Positions 35,350-44,761 of a DNA stretch of 64,000 bases are shown in pieces. The notes beneath the pieces are model-generated. The model was given only the letters and a program-made list of their open reading frames with translations, had not been told where the DNA came from and did not search any database. How positions within the stretch are numbered: position 1 is the stretch's first letter; the number at the start of each line of letters is the position of its first letter. The translations under genes and the position numbers were made by a program. Source of the stretch: Albugo candida (Eukaryota > Oomycota > Peronosporomycetes > Albuginales > Albuginaceae); assembly GCA_905220665.1 (NCBI GenBank), contig CAJNAR010000037.1, positions 31,851 through 95,850 on the forward strand, given 5' to 3'.

Positions 35350-35890
35350 TCTGAATTTTCCGACAAAAGGTTGGTATTAAGCACGGTTGTTTCCAAATGT
35401 AGGCTTCACATTTCTGATCTGAATGTTCTGGATATCACACGATTGCAGAAGCGTGACGTTTGTAAATGTCAGATTCCACAGCTTTTGTCCAAGAAAGAAT
35501 GCGAATCTCGACATGATTCTTTCTCTTCGAATATATTGCGCTCAAGTTTTGCTGATGATCATGGCGCAAAACAGCATCTGAACTATATGATTGACATTTT
35601 TTGAGCGAAATGGCGCATACATCCGTAAATTACAATGAATTATGAATGCTCCAGCAATTCCTGCGTTTCCTTCCACCCAATAAAATCTTTCATTCATACT
35701 TTCCCAATCAAAAGAATCTGTGATATTTCCAAACTCCTGACAAGCATTCGTGACACAATGCAGTGGAATCCGGGCTCACAGTGGACAATCGCAGTATTGC
35801 TGACATACTAGTTGCATGATGTCTCTGTGTTGCACTCCATGTTGGCATCACCGTAACCAGAATGGATGCACAAAACGTGAAAATCGGCAT
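35350..35890 (-). CDS. Possible secreted glycoprotein, spliced (5' part)
   Basis: From the ATG at 35890 the first exon encodes a signal peptide (MPIFTFCASILVTVMPTWSA). A short intron (gtatgt...gtgag, about 34 nt) would restore the frame to CVTNACQEFGNITDSFDWES and on to WVEGNAGIAGAFIIHCNLRMYAPF. That frame then stays open to about 35350 apart from a single TGA near 35543, which a further intron could remove. It continues with LWNLTFTNVTLLQSC. Three N-glycosylation sequons (NIT, NLT, NVT) and paired cysteines fit an extracellular protein. The opposite-strand ORF 35206-35604 overlaps the later part and is the main alternative. The 34-nt intron is at the lower limit of credibility. Confidence 0.35.
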
Positions 35891-35899
35891 TGCTTTTTG

Positions 35900-37845
35900 A
35901 TTTTTTGGGGTGGATGTTAGATATACTGATTTTGATTGGTTGATTCATTCATTATTTTGGCAAATCGTCACAACACACAAGGTTTAAAGTAGTGCAGCGT
36001 TCGTCAAAAGAAAATTCCTCTCTCAGGTGTAGGTAAAATCTATAGTCAAATATTACGGATTCTATGTCACCGCGAAAAACACTAATAATAATAGAAATAT
36101 GAACTGTTCTTTCTATTAAGCATGACCTACAATGTGCATACTTACACTAGAAAGTCAATACAGCAAAACGCGCATCATAGCTGAATGAAACAGTGCGGAG
36201 TCATATCCAATTAATGTTGTGTAGCTTCGTGCTACACGACTTTAGTTTTCAGCTTGCGTGATCTTCTCTTTGATCATCATGGATCCATACCAATACTGTT
36301 CATCAAAGAACATTGCAATAATCTATTATCATATTAGTAAGGCGACTACTTAAAACGTAATTAGTATATTTGAAAAAGCTGTTCCCTAAATTCTTGCTCA
36401 TATCCACCAGCAACATTTTCAGTGATGGATAGACAAGCGTTTTTCATTAAAATGACTGAAAGCCTGACTAAGAATCTGCTTATATCAATCTATGTGTGGT
36501 ATCTAAATTGTATGCCTCCTACGAGTTGATGATATGCTTGCTGATCATTCTCATCTTTTTTAGATGCCTAGATATAGTTTATAATCCTAAATTGTGTCGA
36601 ACTTCAATTCGCTCCGCTGATATTACTTCATTTGATCGGACCTCCTAGTTTGTAATAGTGACTATGTGTCGAAGATCGTGATTATGAATCATTTAACCAC
36701 GTCTTCGAAAAACGCCAGAACAATACTGGCATGTGCGTGTATCTTATGGGTATAGCTTTCAAAAGTAGAACATCTGGGAATAAAAAGAGATTTGCACTCC
36801 AGTATCTTTCCAATCGTGTCTCCTCTGATAAGTACTTATATATTTTGCAATTATACCGGAGTTTGTAATACTATTTCTCTTGGGTGACACTGTGTGCATG
36901 AGTACGACGGTTGGAGGGGTTGCTTGGTAGAGGTCATACCCATTCCTCTCTGACGCGAAACGTTTGATCTTTTGACAAGTGATACATTTGCAGTGCCTAT
37001 GGCTCATCCAATTTCAAAAAGCATGTCCTTTCTGATCGTGAAAGCTATTTTAGTCAACCCTCTTGGTTCTATGGAGTTCTTTTTGCAGACGTTTCACACA
37101 GCTTCACCTTAAAGCCATGTGCTTCAGAAAAGCGACTCTGATTCTGAAAGCACAATACAGTATAAGTGCAAGGTGGCTCTCGACCACCATACATCCATTT
37201 ATACATACTAAAGCGCGGCATTTCATTGGATATAGGGTTTTTTATTAATGCCTCGCAATTTTTGTCTTAGTTTGGCCACAACGAGACTTTAAGCTTCATT
37301 TTATGACATTTAGTTTCACAATAAGCATTCATGAGAGATCTCTAAGCTCAAGCTGATCAATTAAATGGAATATATCAGGCCGCCAGGTACGTGCGGCATG
37401 ACAGAGCACGTACCCGTTTTGTAAGGGTTACAAAGCTAGATGCATATTGGATAGGCCATGACGTCACTCCGAACTTCTAAAACGATCTAGAAGGATAGGG
37501 TTAGAGATAGAATGGAGTAGCGAACAAAGGACCTAATGTTTTCAAGTAAAAATATACCTAGTGAAGCACACGTCTACACAGGAAGGCACTGCCACCAGAT
37601 AAACCGCACCCAATGTTGCTTCACGTGTGCGAACGTGATCGAAGCGGGACGTCAACATCGGTGAAAGATCTTACAAATAAGTTAAACGTCTTCGCAGGTG
37701 TTTGCTGCCAATTTATTAGGATATCCAGCTCCGACTATCTTTTCGTATCTTACCAGTTCGAGAACGCTATTGGTTCTTACAACAATCACATCCAGGCATC
37801 ATCCTGTGCAATCAAAAGCATTTTTACTATGTCGTAAGATACCAG
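35900..37845. other. No gene seen
   Basis: Only short frames occur. A plus-strand piece near 37620-37700 (RDRSGTSTSVKDLTNKLN) is coding-like but isolated. A hairpin lies at 37386-37414. Confidence 0.35.
37386..37414. repeat. Perfect 9-bp hairpin
   Basis: Arms ggtacgtgc (37386-37394) and gcacgtacc (37406-37414) flank an 11-nt loop. No gene is adjacent. A transposon end is possible but there is no matching partner in the window. Confidence 0.7.
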
Positions 37846-37849
37846 CATT

Positions 37850-38475
37850 TGATTTCTGATTGCAACAGGACACGTCCAATTTGGGAGGAGCTCTATCCGT
37901 CGTGGAAAATTTTCTTCTCTGTTCGACCACGCTGGTCGCACATCGCGTGTGCACGGATTACTGCACTTCGTGATGCGTGGAAACCCTTTCTGCTGGAGCG
38001 GAGGACCTCTGGCTTATATTAGTCGCGGCTTCGATTCATTGAATTTGGAGGAATCGGAACCAAAGACGTTTTCGGTCACGGCACTTTAACACCTACTTCA
38101 TCTGCTGTTTTCGGTGTTTTATAGCACCCAGAGTGTCCATATCCGTACTTACAACGGCAGTGCTATTCCACGGATCACCTGAAACATTTCACGAATTTAT
38201 CTGAGTCATAGCAACATACTGGTTCAGCACGAAGACACTTCTCTGTACGGCCCATTCTTCTTCAACTTTGGCGAGGCTAAAGCACGAGACGCACCTAGAG
38301 CACCGCGCGAAGCTGGTCTGAGTAGCGTTTTTTTTCAACACTCCTTATTTTGTAGTCCGCTGAAGCTCGGTTTGGATGTCCTAGCCCAATCTTGCATGTA
38401 ATTACGTTTATTGTTACAGTTAGGCATTGGAGAATTCATTTGCGTCTAATCCTAGGAATATAGACAACTTCAATC
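37850..38475 (+). mobile_element. 5'-truncated LINE fragment (3' end of ORF2 and tail)
   Basis: The first part translates with stops to a region like the C-terminus of the large LINE ORF2: RPIWEELYPSWKIFFS and RPRWSHIACARI, compared with YPIWEELFPSWIAFFS and RPKWSHIACLRL in that ORF. The end (about 38404-38465) matches the 3' tail of the large LINE, including aatatagacaacttcaa. The orientation is plus, opposite to the other LINE copies. It is a dead, 5'-truncated insertion. Confidence 0.8.
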
Positions 38476-38606
38476 ACATAGGGTGTGTTTGGAAGTAATT
38501 TGTTTGAAATGTGAAATATTTATTTCTTCTTCAAAACAGAAAAAGTTGTGGGAGTGATAAATCAAGTAGGCATGATGCAATTCAAAAAAGGGAACCTTCA
38601 ATATCC

Positions 38607-39280
38607 CCTCAGTGTGTTTGGTAAAATCCCCTCAGTTTAATATGATTGGCAAAATTTTAATCTTGCATTGCACTAACTTACAGGTACAACTGGATAAGAG
38701 ACAATGTGATAGCACTGCCCGCTACTTTTCGAAAACTTTGCAATCATTCAGTTCAGTTCGCTTGCGTTTTTCTGTTTTTGACCATTCTTCTTAGACTATT
38801 TCACAGTTCACGAATTATTATAACACAAAAATATTTTTTTCTGCAAACTGAGTCCTAATAAATCACTGATTATGGGTCATTCATGGCACAAGAACCTTCT
38901 ATTCTATAAAATCGCTCCTGTGCGTTATGTTATTGCACTTAGAGATCTTCGTGCGCTGTGTCTGTCCACCCCTCATGCAACGGCCGCATCTTCTTTGCAT
39001 GGGAGCATCCAAGACTGCTGCAACGAGCTCCAATTCCGACAAAGTTCTTCGCGTCGATGACGCAGATGGTTGATTCCATCGCATCGATCTAGATGGCCTC
39101 CCATGCACTTGCAAAGGTACTGGTACTGGATTAAGGACAGCATTTGCAGCACTTGGAGCGCCGATTATGATGTCCAGCAAACGGATATTCTTTGTGCAAG
39201 AAGACTCAGTTGTATACGATATGCAAGCATCCATTAGCCTATCATATCAAACTGAGGGGATTTTACCAAACACACTGAGG
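38607..39280. mobile_element. 674-bp element bounded by 40-bp inverted repeats
   Basis: 38607-38646 and 39241-39280 are inverted copies, identical at 39 of 40 positions (cctcagtgtgtttggtaaaa begins each end). The interior has no transposase. A minus-strand frame (39234-38899) is open for 111 codons but has no known domain. The structure is that of a MITE-like non-autonomous DNA transposon. I could not find a convincing target-site duplication. It lies between the LINE fragment and the MULE. Confidence 0.7.
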
Positions 39281-39507
39281 ATAGAGTAACGAGTGCCTTA
39301 AAAAAAGCTGTGGGGATATTAATACCCTTTTTTAGGGATTCGGTATAGCCACACACCCTAACTTAATTGGGAACACCGTGTCGCCCCACCCCGTAAATAT
39401 CCTATATAAATGGGAGCCCGCTATCGCCACACTCGCTAATTTTCATACTTGCTATACACCTACATACATTGCTTCAAGTACGCTAACGTGAATGTTCTGT
39501 CCTCACT

Positions 39508-41446
39508 ATGCCACTTGCTCCACCCCCGGAACACACCTATGAGATCGCAGAAGAGGCAGTACAAAACTTCGCTTGGCAAGAAGGCTATTCCACAAAGAAA
39601 GGTCACATAAAGGTCGAAAAGTACGTAAATACTAGGAAGGTGTGGCTTGCTTGCGTCCACGGTGGTCGGTACAAAACCAAGCACACGGGGATCCACCAAA
39701 CATCAATGAGGCTTTAATATGCCCACGGTTAGTCACCATTTAGCGCCAACTGAATCAAAATCCTGTGCAAGAATGGCGAGTGAGTGTGGTGGTTTCAATT
39801 CACAATCATGAGGCAGTAGAGAATCTTTCAACATTCTCAGAAGCCAGGGTATTGAACCAGGTTCAGGAGCAGAAAATTCTGTACTTCACAAAAGATGGAG
39901 CACCTCCTCGGTTAATTTTGAGTATTTTGAAGTGGTCTGATCCTGCTTTTCTTGCCACCGGGAAAGACATAAAAACGTGAACGAGCGGAATTTCTCCTTG
40001 GTCGTAACCCTCTAGAAGGATTGCAGGACACACTAGAGTAAAGTGCCAATAGGCATGAGCTTGATCGGGACCCCTCATCGGGTCAATTACCGCGCCTCCT
40101 AATTGCACCCAAGCCTTGATTGAATCTCGACAGACAATTTTTTTTTTTCGGGGGGGGGGTCTTATAGCAGATTCGACATACAAAACCATTGGATGAGTAA
40201 AATGCGTTGCGATCAATCTTTGCCCAACATCAACCAAGAGCAGACAAAATCTCCAGGTTTCAAATGCCATTGCTCCATGTCATAGGTGTGGCATGCACAA
40301 ACCAGTCTTATTTGTTCTGCTATGTTTTGTTGCGACACGAATCAGAAGATGATTACACTTGGGCGCTTGGGGAAATGAGGATAGTTTATCGAGATAGAAT
40401 CACTGGGCCAATTGTCATTGTCACTGACAGAGAATTGGCATTATTGGCTGCAATCTCACGGCTTCTACCTGAAGCGAAGAATCTGCTTTGCATATGGCAT
40501 ATCAATAAGAATGTCCCAACAAATTCTAAAAAGCACTTTCCAAAGGACGAAGACTGGAAAGAATTTATCGCAAGTGGCACGGATTCTACTGATCATTAAA
40601 GATGCTATTAATGAGACTGGCTATGCGTATTTACAATCCACACGGATTCCGCACAAGGATAAATTCATCCTTGCTTGGACCAAACAACATAAATCGTTTT
40701 GGGCATGCAACCTTGAAGAAATGGGTTTTGGTTACAGTGGATTTGGCAACAGTTTATGGAGAATTGGTTCTCGCAGCTCAGCAGCAGCGCCAATCAATAA
40801 ATCAGAAAGTTGCATACGATCGTTCACACATTATCGTCCGCCTTAGTGGGAGCTTCTGGACAACTATGAATAGAGAGATTTCACATTAGGAATTCAATGA
40901 AGTATGTAACACTAATGTATACATACGGTTGTGCACAGTACTTGCAAGGTATGTACTGACCATCTTTTGTTTTCTGCAGGTCTTCAAGCAGTACCAAAAT
41001 GCACTTTCGATGGGGAACAATAAAGAGTTCACTAGAACATTCACAATTACTAAAGGATTGCCGCGTTCTCATGTCATCAAAGAGCTGCAAAAGATGGGGT
41101 CAATCTTGTATGACGCTCATTTTCATGAGTACTGGTGGCTTCACAAGCCTGTACATCCCACACTGCATTCTGCAATGCCTAGTCAGGAAATAACAAGCTT
41201 TCGGACATTATGAAAAAGGTGCAAGAGTGTTATTCGGTCTTTCCTCCACACAGGCAGCGCCTTTTGGATCAGGATCTTAATTGCCGTGCATCTGTTTCAA
41301 GCCCAGGGGTAAATGACCCTGCCACAGTGGCCTCACGTGGACGGCCAAAAGGATCAACGAGTACCAAACGAGATGCCAAATCGAACATCCGGGGCCTGCA
41401 AACAAGAAGGTCACAAGAGGCGCACATGTCCACAACCCAAAATTAA
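39508..41446 (+). pseudogene. MULE transposase, frameshifted
   Basis: The N-terminal FAR1-like region (39508-39717) reads AVQNFAWQEGYSTKKGHIK, followed by HNHEAVENLSTFSEAR near 39800. The catalytic core includes IADSTYKT near 40165 (first Asp), then MPLLHVIGVACTNQSYLF and DYTWAL. VIVTDRELALLAAI (second Asp) follows near 40412-40450, and LLCIWHINKNV after it. C-terminal parts (KGLPRSHVIKELQKMG; RGRPKGSTSTKRD; a zinc knuckle ending GHKRRTC) lie in other frames up to 41446. At least five frame changes or stops make it inactive. An 11-T, C, 10-G run at 40138-40159 lies just before the first catalytic Asp. Confidence 0.85.
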
Positions 41447-41467
41447 CAAAAGAAATCTCTAATTTAG

Positions 41468-41685
41468 TTCAGGGGGTGTGGCGATGACGGTTCCCTGATA
41501 TAATTTTTATTTAGGGGCTGTGGTGATACCGGTTTCCATCTATTTAGGATATTTAGGGGGTAATACCGGTTCATATTTACACAGGGTATTCAGGGGGGTG
41601 GTAATACCGGTGTTCTCATTTTAAGGTAGGGTGTGTGGTTATACTAAAAGGGGTGTGTGGCTATACCGGATTCCTTTTTTATCGT
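41468..41685 (+). repeat. Subterminal iterated motif of the MULE right end
   Basis: About six degenerate copies of a motif like gggtgtggtgataccggt occur at 20-50 nt spacing. Their cores are gggtgtggcgatgacgg, ggctgtggtgataccgg, gggggtaataccgg, ggggtggtaataccgg, gggtgtgtggttata and gggtgtgtggctataccgg. The last is the terminal repeat itself. Inverse versions lie at the left end (39339-39440). Confidence 0.75.
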
Positions 41686-41709
41686 CCCTAAAATGAAATT
41701 ATAACCCCT

Positions 41710-43630
41710 TGTAATCGCGCCGAGATTTATCACTTTATAATGCTGGTTGCCCAAAGGATGCCGAAAAGCACACGTTTGTTGAGAAAAGCGCCATCAAGAC
41801 CACTTTCTCTTCCACATCTCACTAGACAAGACGGCATGGAAGTGTGCATACCGAAATATGAGGACTCTGCATGCACATAAAGGTTTTTTGTAGCTTCTGA
41901 GTTAACGTTGATGGTTCCAAATCGTTTTATCTAAAGTATGCCATTTCGATCGTGCATTTTTCCATACTTTAGTTGTCGGTACATGTCATCGCCCGCGAGG
42001 CGACGAAATTGGCGACATACATCAATGTCATCTATACTGGAGCCATCACTAATCTGGATGCCCATTCAGTTTTTATTTGTGACTTCAAAAAACCGAAAAA
42101 GTACGACACAAAGGATTTTATAATCACGTGTCATGTTGTTTCAGCAGCATCAAATATCATTGTTAGATTCTCGGTAATGTGATACTCTCCGATATCATGT
42201 TACGAGCAAAACATTTATCTGTGTGTTGCGAATTCTGTTGCAACGACAAGCGCGTGCAGATCAATATTTTGTATGCAGCCTATTTGCACTTTATTGAATA
42301 AAACCGGGAAGAAATAGGTCGCTATTGGAGGCAGAAAACAACTTTTTTCAGCACCGAGTAAGATGGGAATAAAATTCTAAGGCTGGAAGTAGAGCCGCGT
42401 ACCGCGGAAACTAATACGAGAGAACTTATATGACACGTCAGCTTCAAGACTTAGCCAAGTAATGTAAATCTCAGTAGATTATGAGATAACTCAACTGTAT
42501 ATATGTATTTGCTATAGCAGATAACAACATTGTGCAAAACCGTGGACGCGAAAACATTTATTTTTCTTTCTGACAATCCATCTATAATATATACGTTGGA
42601 GGATGGTGAAGTGAGAGCGTATCAGAAAATGGTCGGTCACATCCTTCAACATCGATCTGATCATTCTCTCCCTTATAAAATCCTAAACACAATCTTCAGA
42701 CAAAGAGCTCTTACTTACTCCTCAAGCCTATGCTAATGCACACACTCATCAAAGACGTAGCTGCTATTTGGTCGTTCTTGTCGCGTATCCGACATCTCGC
42801 GCACGCTCAACAAAATTAGGTGAATTTCTTTATCTAATCTGCTCGTTTATGCTGAATTCAGCTCACACTCATCGATGAGAAATCCGCTCTTTACTCGTTC
42901 TACTCGCTTGTGCAATATTACAATATTGTACTGTAAAACTCTCGCTTACATATGGTGATGCATTCTGGTGCGTTGCGTTCACTTGAGGTATAACGCAAGA
43001 TGACATAGAGAGAGTTTGTACCCTCAAGACAAACGAGACCTAATGCATAAGGCAGGTTGAATATATATATATAGAGAGATTGGTTGTTAGTTCACTATTA
43101 GCTAAGCTAAGCCTATACCGCAGTTTCTTTACCGTTTGTATAGCAATTTCGTACACCGAATTTGGGCGTATGCAATCTTCTGATGTTCTCCAAGCATTCC
43201 CTATGGAAAGTGTGGGTGTTAGCAACATGAGTTTTTGACCTTTTTTTTTCAACAAATGCAAAGGGAGGTAAGCCACGCTTTCCCCAACTCAACACCGTAC
43301 TTTAGCGGATACTTTGCTCGACGTATTTCAGGCTTGCCATGAACTCTAGTAAGCTTCGACCGATCGCGCAGGAGCAAATACAATTGCGGAATCATAGTCA
43401 ACTCGCTCTTTACCTTTGTGTTCATATCCCTTCCTCGTTTGAGAGTGCATAGCCAAACTTATTCCTGTAAGCCGCAAACCATCCTCAAATGTTACACAGT
43501 TTTTTCATTAGTAAGTATAGGCTTTGTTTCAGAGGTAATGAAGGGTTGGTGCAGAAACCTTGTCCTGTACTCAATGTGAATCACAATTTTGGCTTGATTA
43601 CCATTCATTTTTCGATTTCCCAGCAAGCAC
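41710..43630. other. No settled gene; two exon-like pieces
   Basis: The frame at 41973-42182 opens with TTG and reads VHVIAREATKLATYINVIYT, with CDFKKPKKYDTKDFIITCHV; it is coding-like but has no ATG of its own. The frame 42530-42736 reads FIFLSDNPSIIYTLEDGEV. Neither can be linked into a gene. A tatatatatagagag tract lies near 43060. Confidence 0.3.
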
Positions 43631-43638
43631 CGACACAA

Positions 43639-44202
43639 ATGGTATCTCTAACAATTATGGTCGTTGAGTCTTTCGCACTGATTCTTTTGCATCTGAACAA
43701 AACGATGGCAATAAATTACGCACTATCGACTTCCATAAGCGAACGCAGACTTGAAGCCAAGCTCATAAAGCCTTCGAAGGACAAAGCTGCGCTCATACTG
43801 TATCAGGAGAACGAAGGTTGTCAAAGACTGAGTTATACATATGACCCCACTTTCAACTTCAGCCAGACATGCGTGCGTAATGCCGGATACCCGGGAATTC
43901 TCTATACAAAATTTCCAGTACCCAATTGTGCCGAGCAATTTGTTGAATACTGCACATATGTTGCGCTGGTTTTAGAACAACCTGAGGATTGGTTTTCCAT
44001 CGAATCCGATCTCAGAATATTTTTCCAGCCCCAACTCGAAATGGATTCTCCCTCGTACGAGAAAGAGGTCAGAAGCTTCACAGACAGCTTATTTACAAGG
44101 CCTGAGAATGTCCTGCTAAGTAGCTCTGAGGTAGCATGTCTCGGTTTTCTCCTGTCGTATAATTCCACATATTGTGCCACACTTCCGCCTATCAGTAAAT
44201 AA
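43639..44202 (+). CDS. Putative secreted cysteine-containing protein, 187 aa
   Basis: The frame is open from 43489 (ATG of MLHSFF), but the ATG at 43639 gives a signal-peptide-like start (MVSLTIMVVESFALILLHL), so I prefer it. The mature part has six cysteines (in GCQRL, TCVRN, NCAEQ, YCTYV, ACLGF and YCATL), which suggests three disulphides, and an NFS and an NST sequon. There is no RxLR or CHxC motif and no family I recognise. The gene lies about 560 bases before APC5 on the same strand, at the edge of the housekeeping island next to the transposon cluster. An apoplastic or secreted effector role is inference. An upstream intron joining the longer frame cannot be excluded. Confidence 0.5.
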   Translation: MVSLTIMVVESFALILLHLNKTMAINYALSTSISERRLEAKLIKPSKDKAALILYQENEGCQRLSYTYDPTFNFSQTCVRNAGYPGILYTKFPVPNCAEQFVEYCTYVALVLEQPEDWFSIESDLRIFFQPQLEMDSPSYEKEVRSFTDSLFTRPENVLLSSSEVACLGFLLSYNSTYCATLPPISK

Positions 44203-44761
44203 TACACTTTACGCTTGTCATTCATATCTGTCAGCACTTTGACGTTAAGCAATCTATCTCGTTAACTTTCAACATTTATAAATAATACATGCTCTTGTCC
44301 GCGATAAAGTATGTGAAATGTAGGGTACCATAAAAAGCGAACGATGCTATCATGATCAGTAGCCATAGATTATTATTGTCTATTGAGAAGAGATTTATTG
44401 GATTGTACAAAAGAAATGACTGTTTTACTTCACGAGGAGGCATTCAAGTACTTTGTCCAGTGATAGCTCAAAAGCCGCTGAGCTTCGCCACTCATAGCAT
44501 CGCTAGATATGTGAAACAATTAGTTCCATAAGGCAGGTGCAAAACTCCCACGGGAAGCCATGTTATACATGTTTCACTTTCTACAATAGTGTCAAAACAT
44601 TTTAAAATAGATGGAGAATCATATTCATGTATGTCAGGCTTTCATCACTTCTATATTTCACCAAGAGGATCTATTCGCGTAGATTAGACTCTATAGCTAT
44701 ACTATAATCGCATACTTGTAGAAGGTTTTGCTGATGCCGACATGTCAAAAGGGACATATCT
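44203..44761. other. Intergenic region before APC5
   Basis: No gene is seen. The region should hold the APC5 promoter and perhaps its first exon, because the APC5 frame opens without an ATG. Confidence 0.35.

Larger units (their letters stand above)
39312..41709 (+). mobile_element. Mutator-like element (MULE) with inverted ends
   Basis: A transposase remnant (39508-41446) lies between related ends. The left end carries ttcggtatagccacacaccc (near 39339-39358) and the right end carries its inverse, gggtgtgtggctataccgga (near 41651-41670). Outer blocks (ggggatatta on the left, ataacccc on the right) suggest limits near 39312 and 41709, but these are approximate and no 9-bp target duplication is evident. 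Further partial copies of the end motif occur inside both ends. Confidence 0.75.

Noticed and set aside
37386..37440. Helitron 3' end (hairpin followed by CTAG)
   Set aside because: The CTAG lies 21 bases after the hairpin, not the usual 10-12, and no Rep/helicase or 5' end is present.
38899..39234. Minus-strand 111-codon ORF inside the inverted-repeat element as a transposase
   Set aside because: No DDE or DNA-binding motif is present; it is probably a chance frame within a non-autonomous element.
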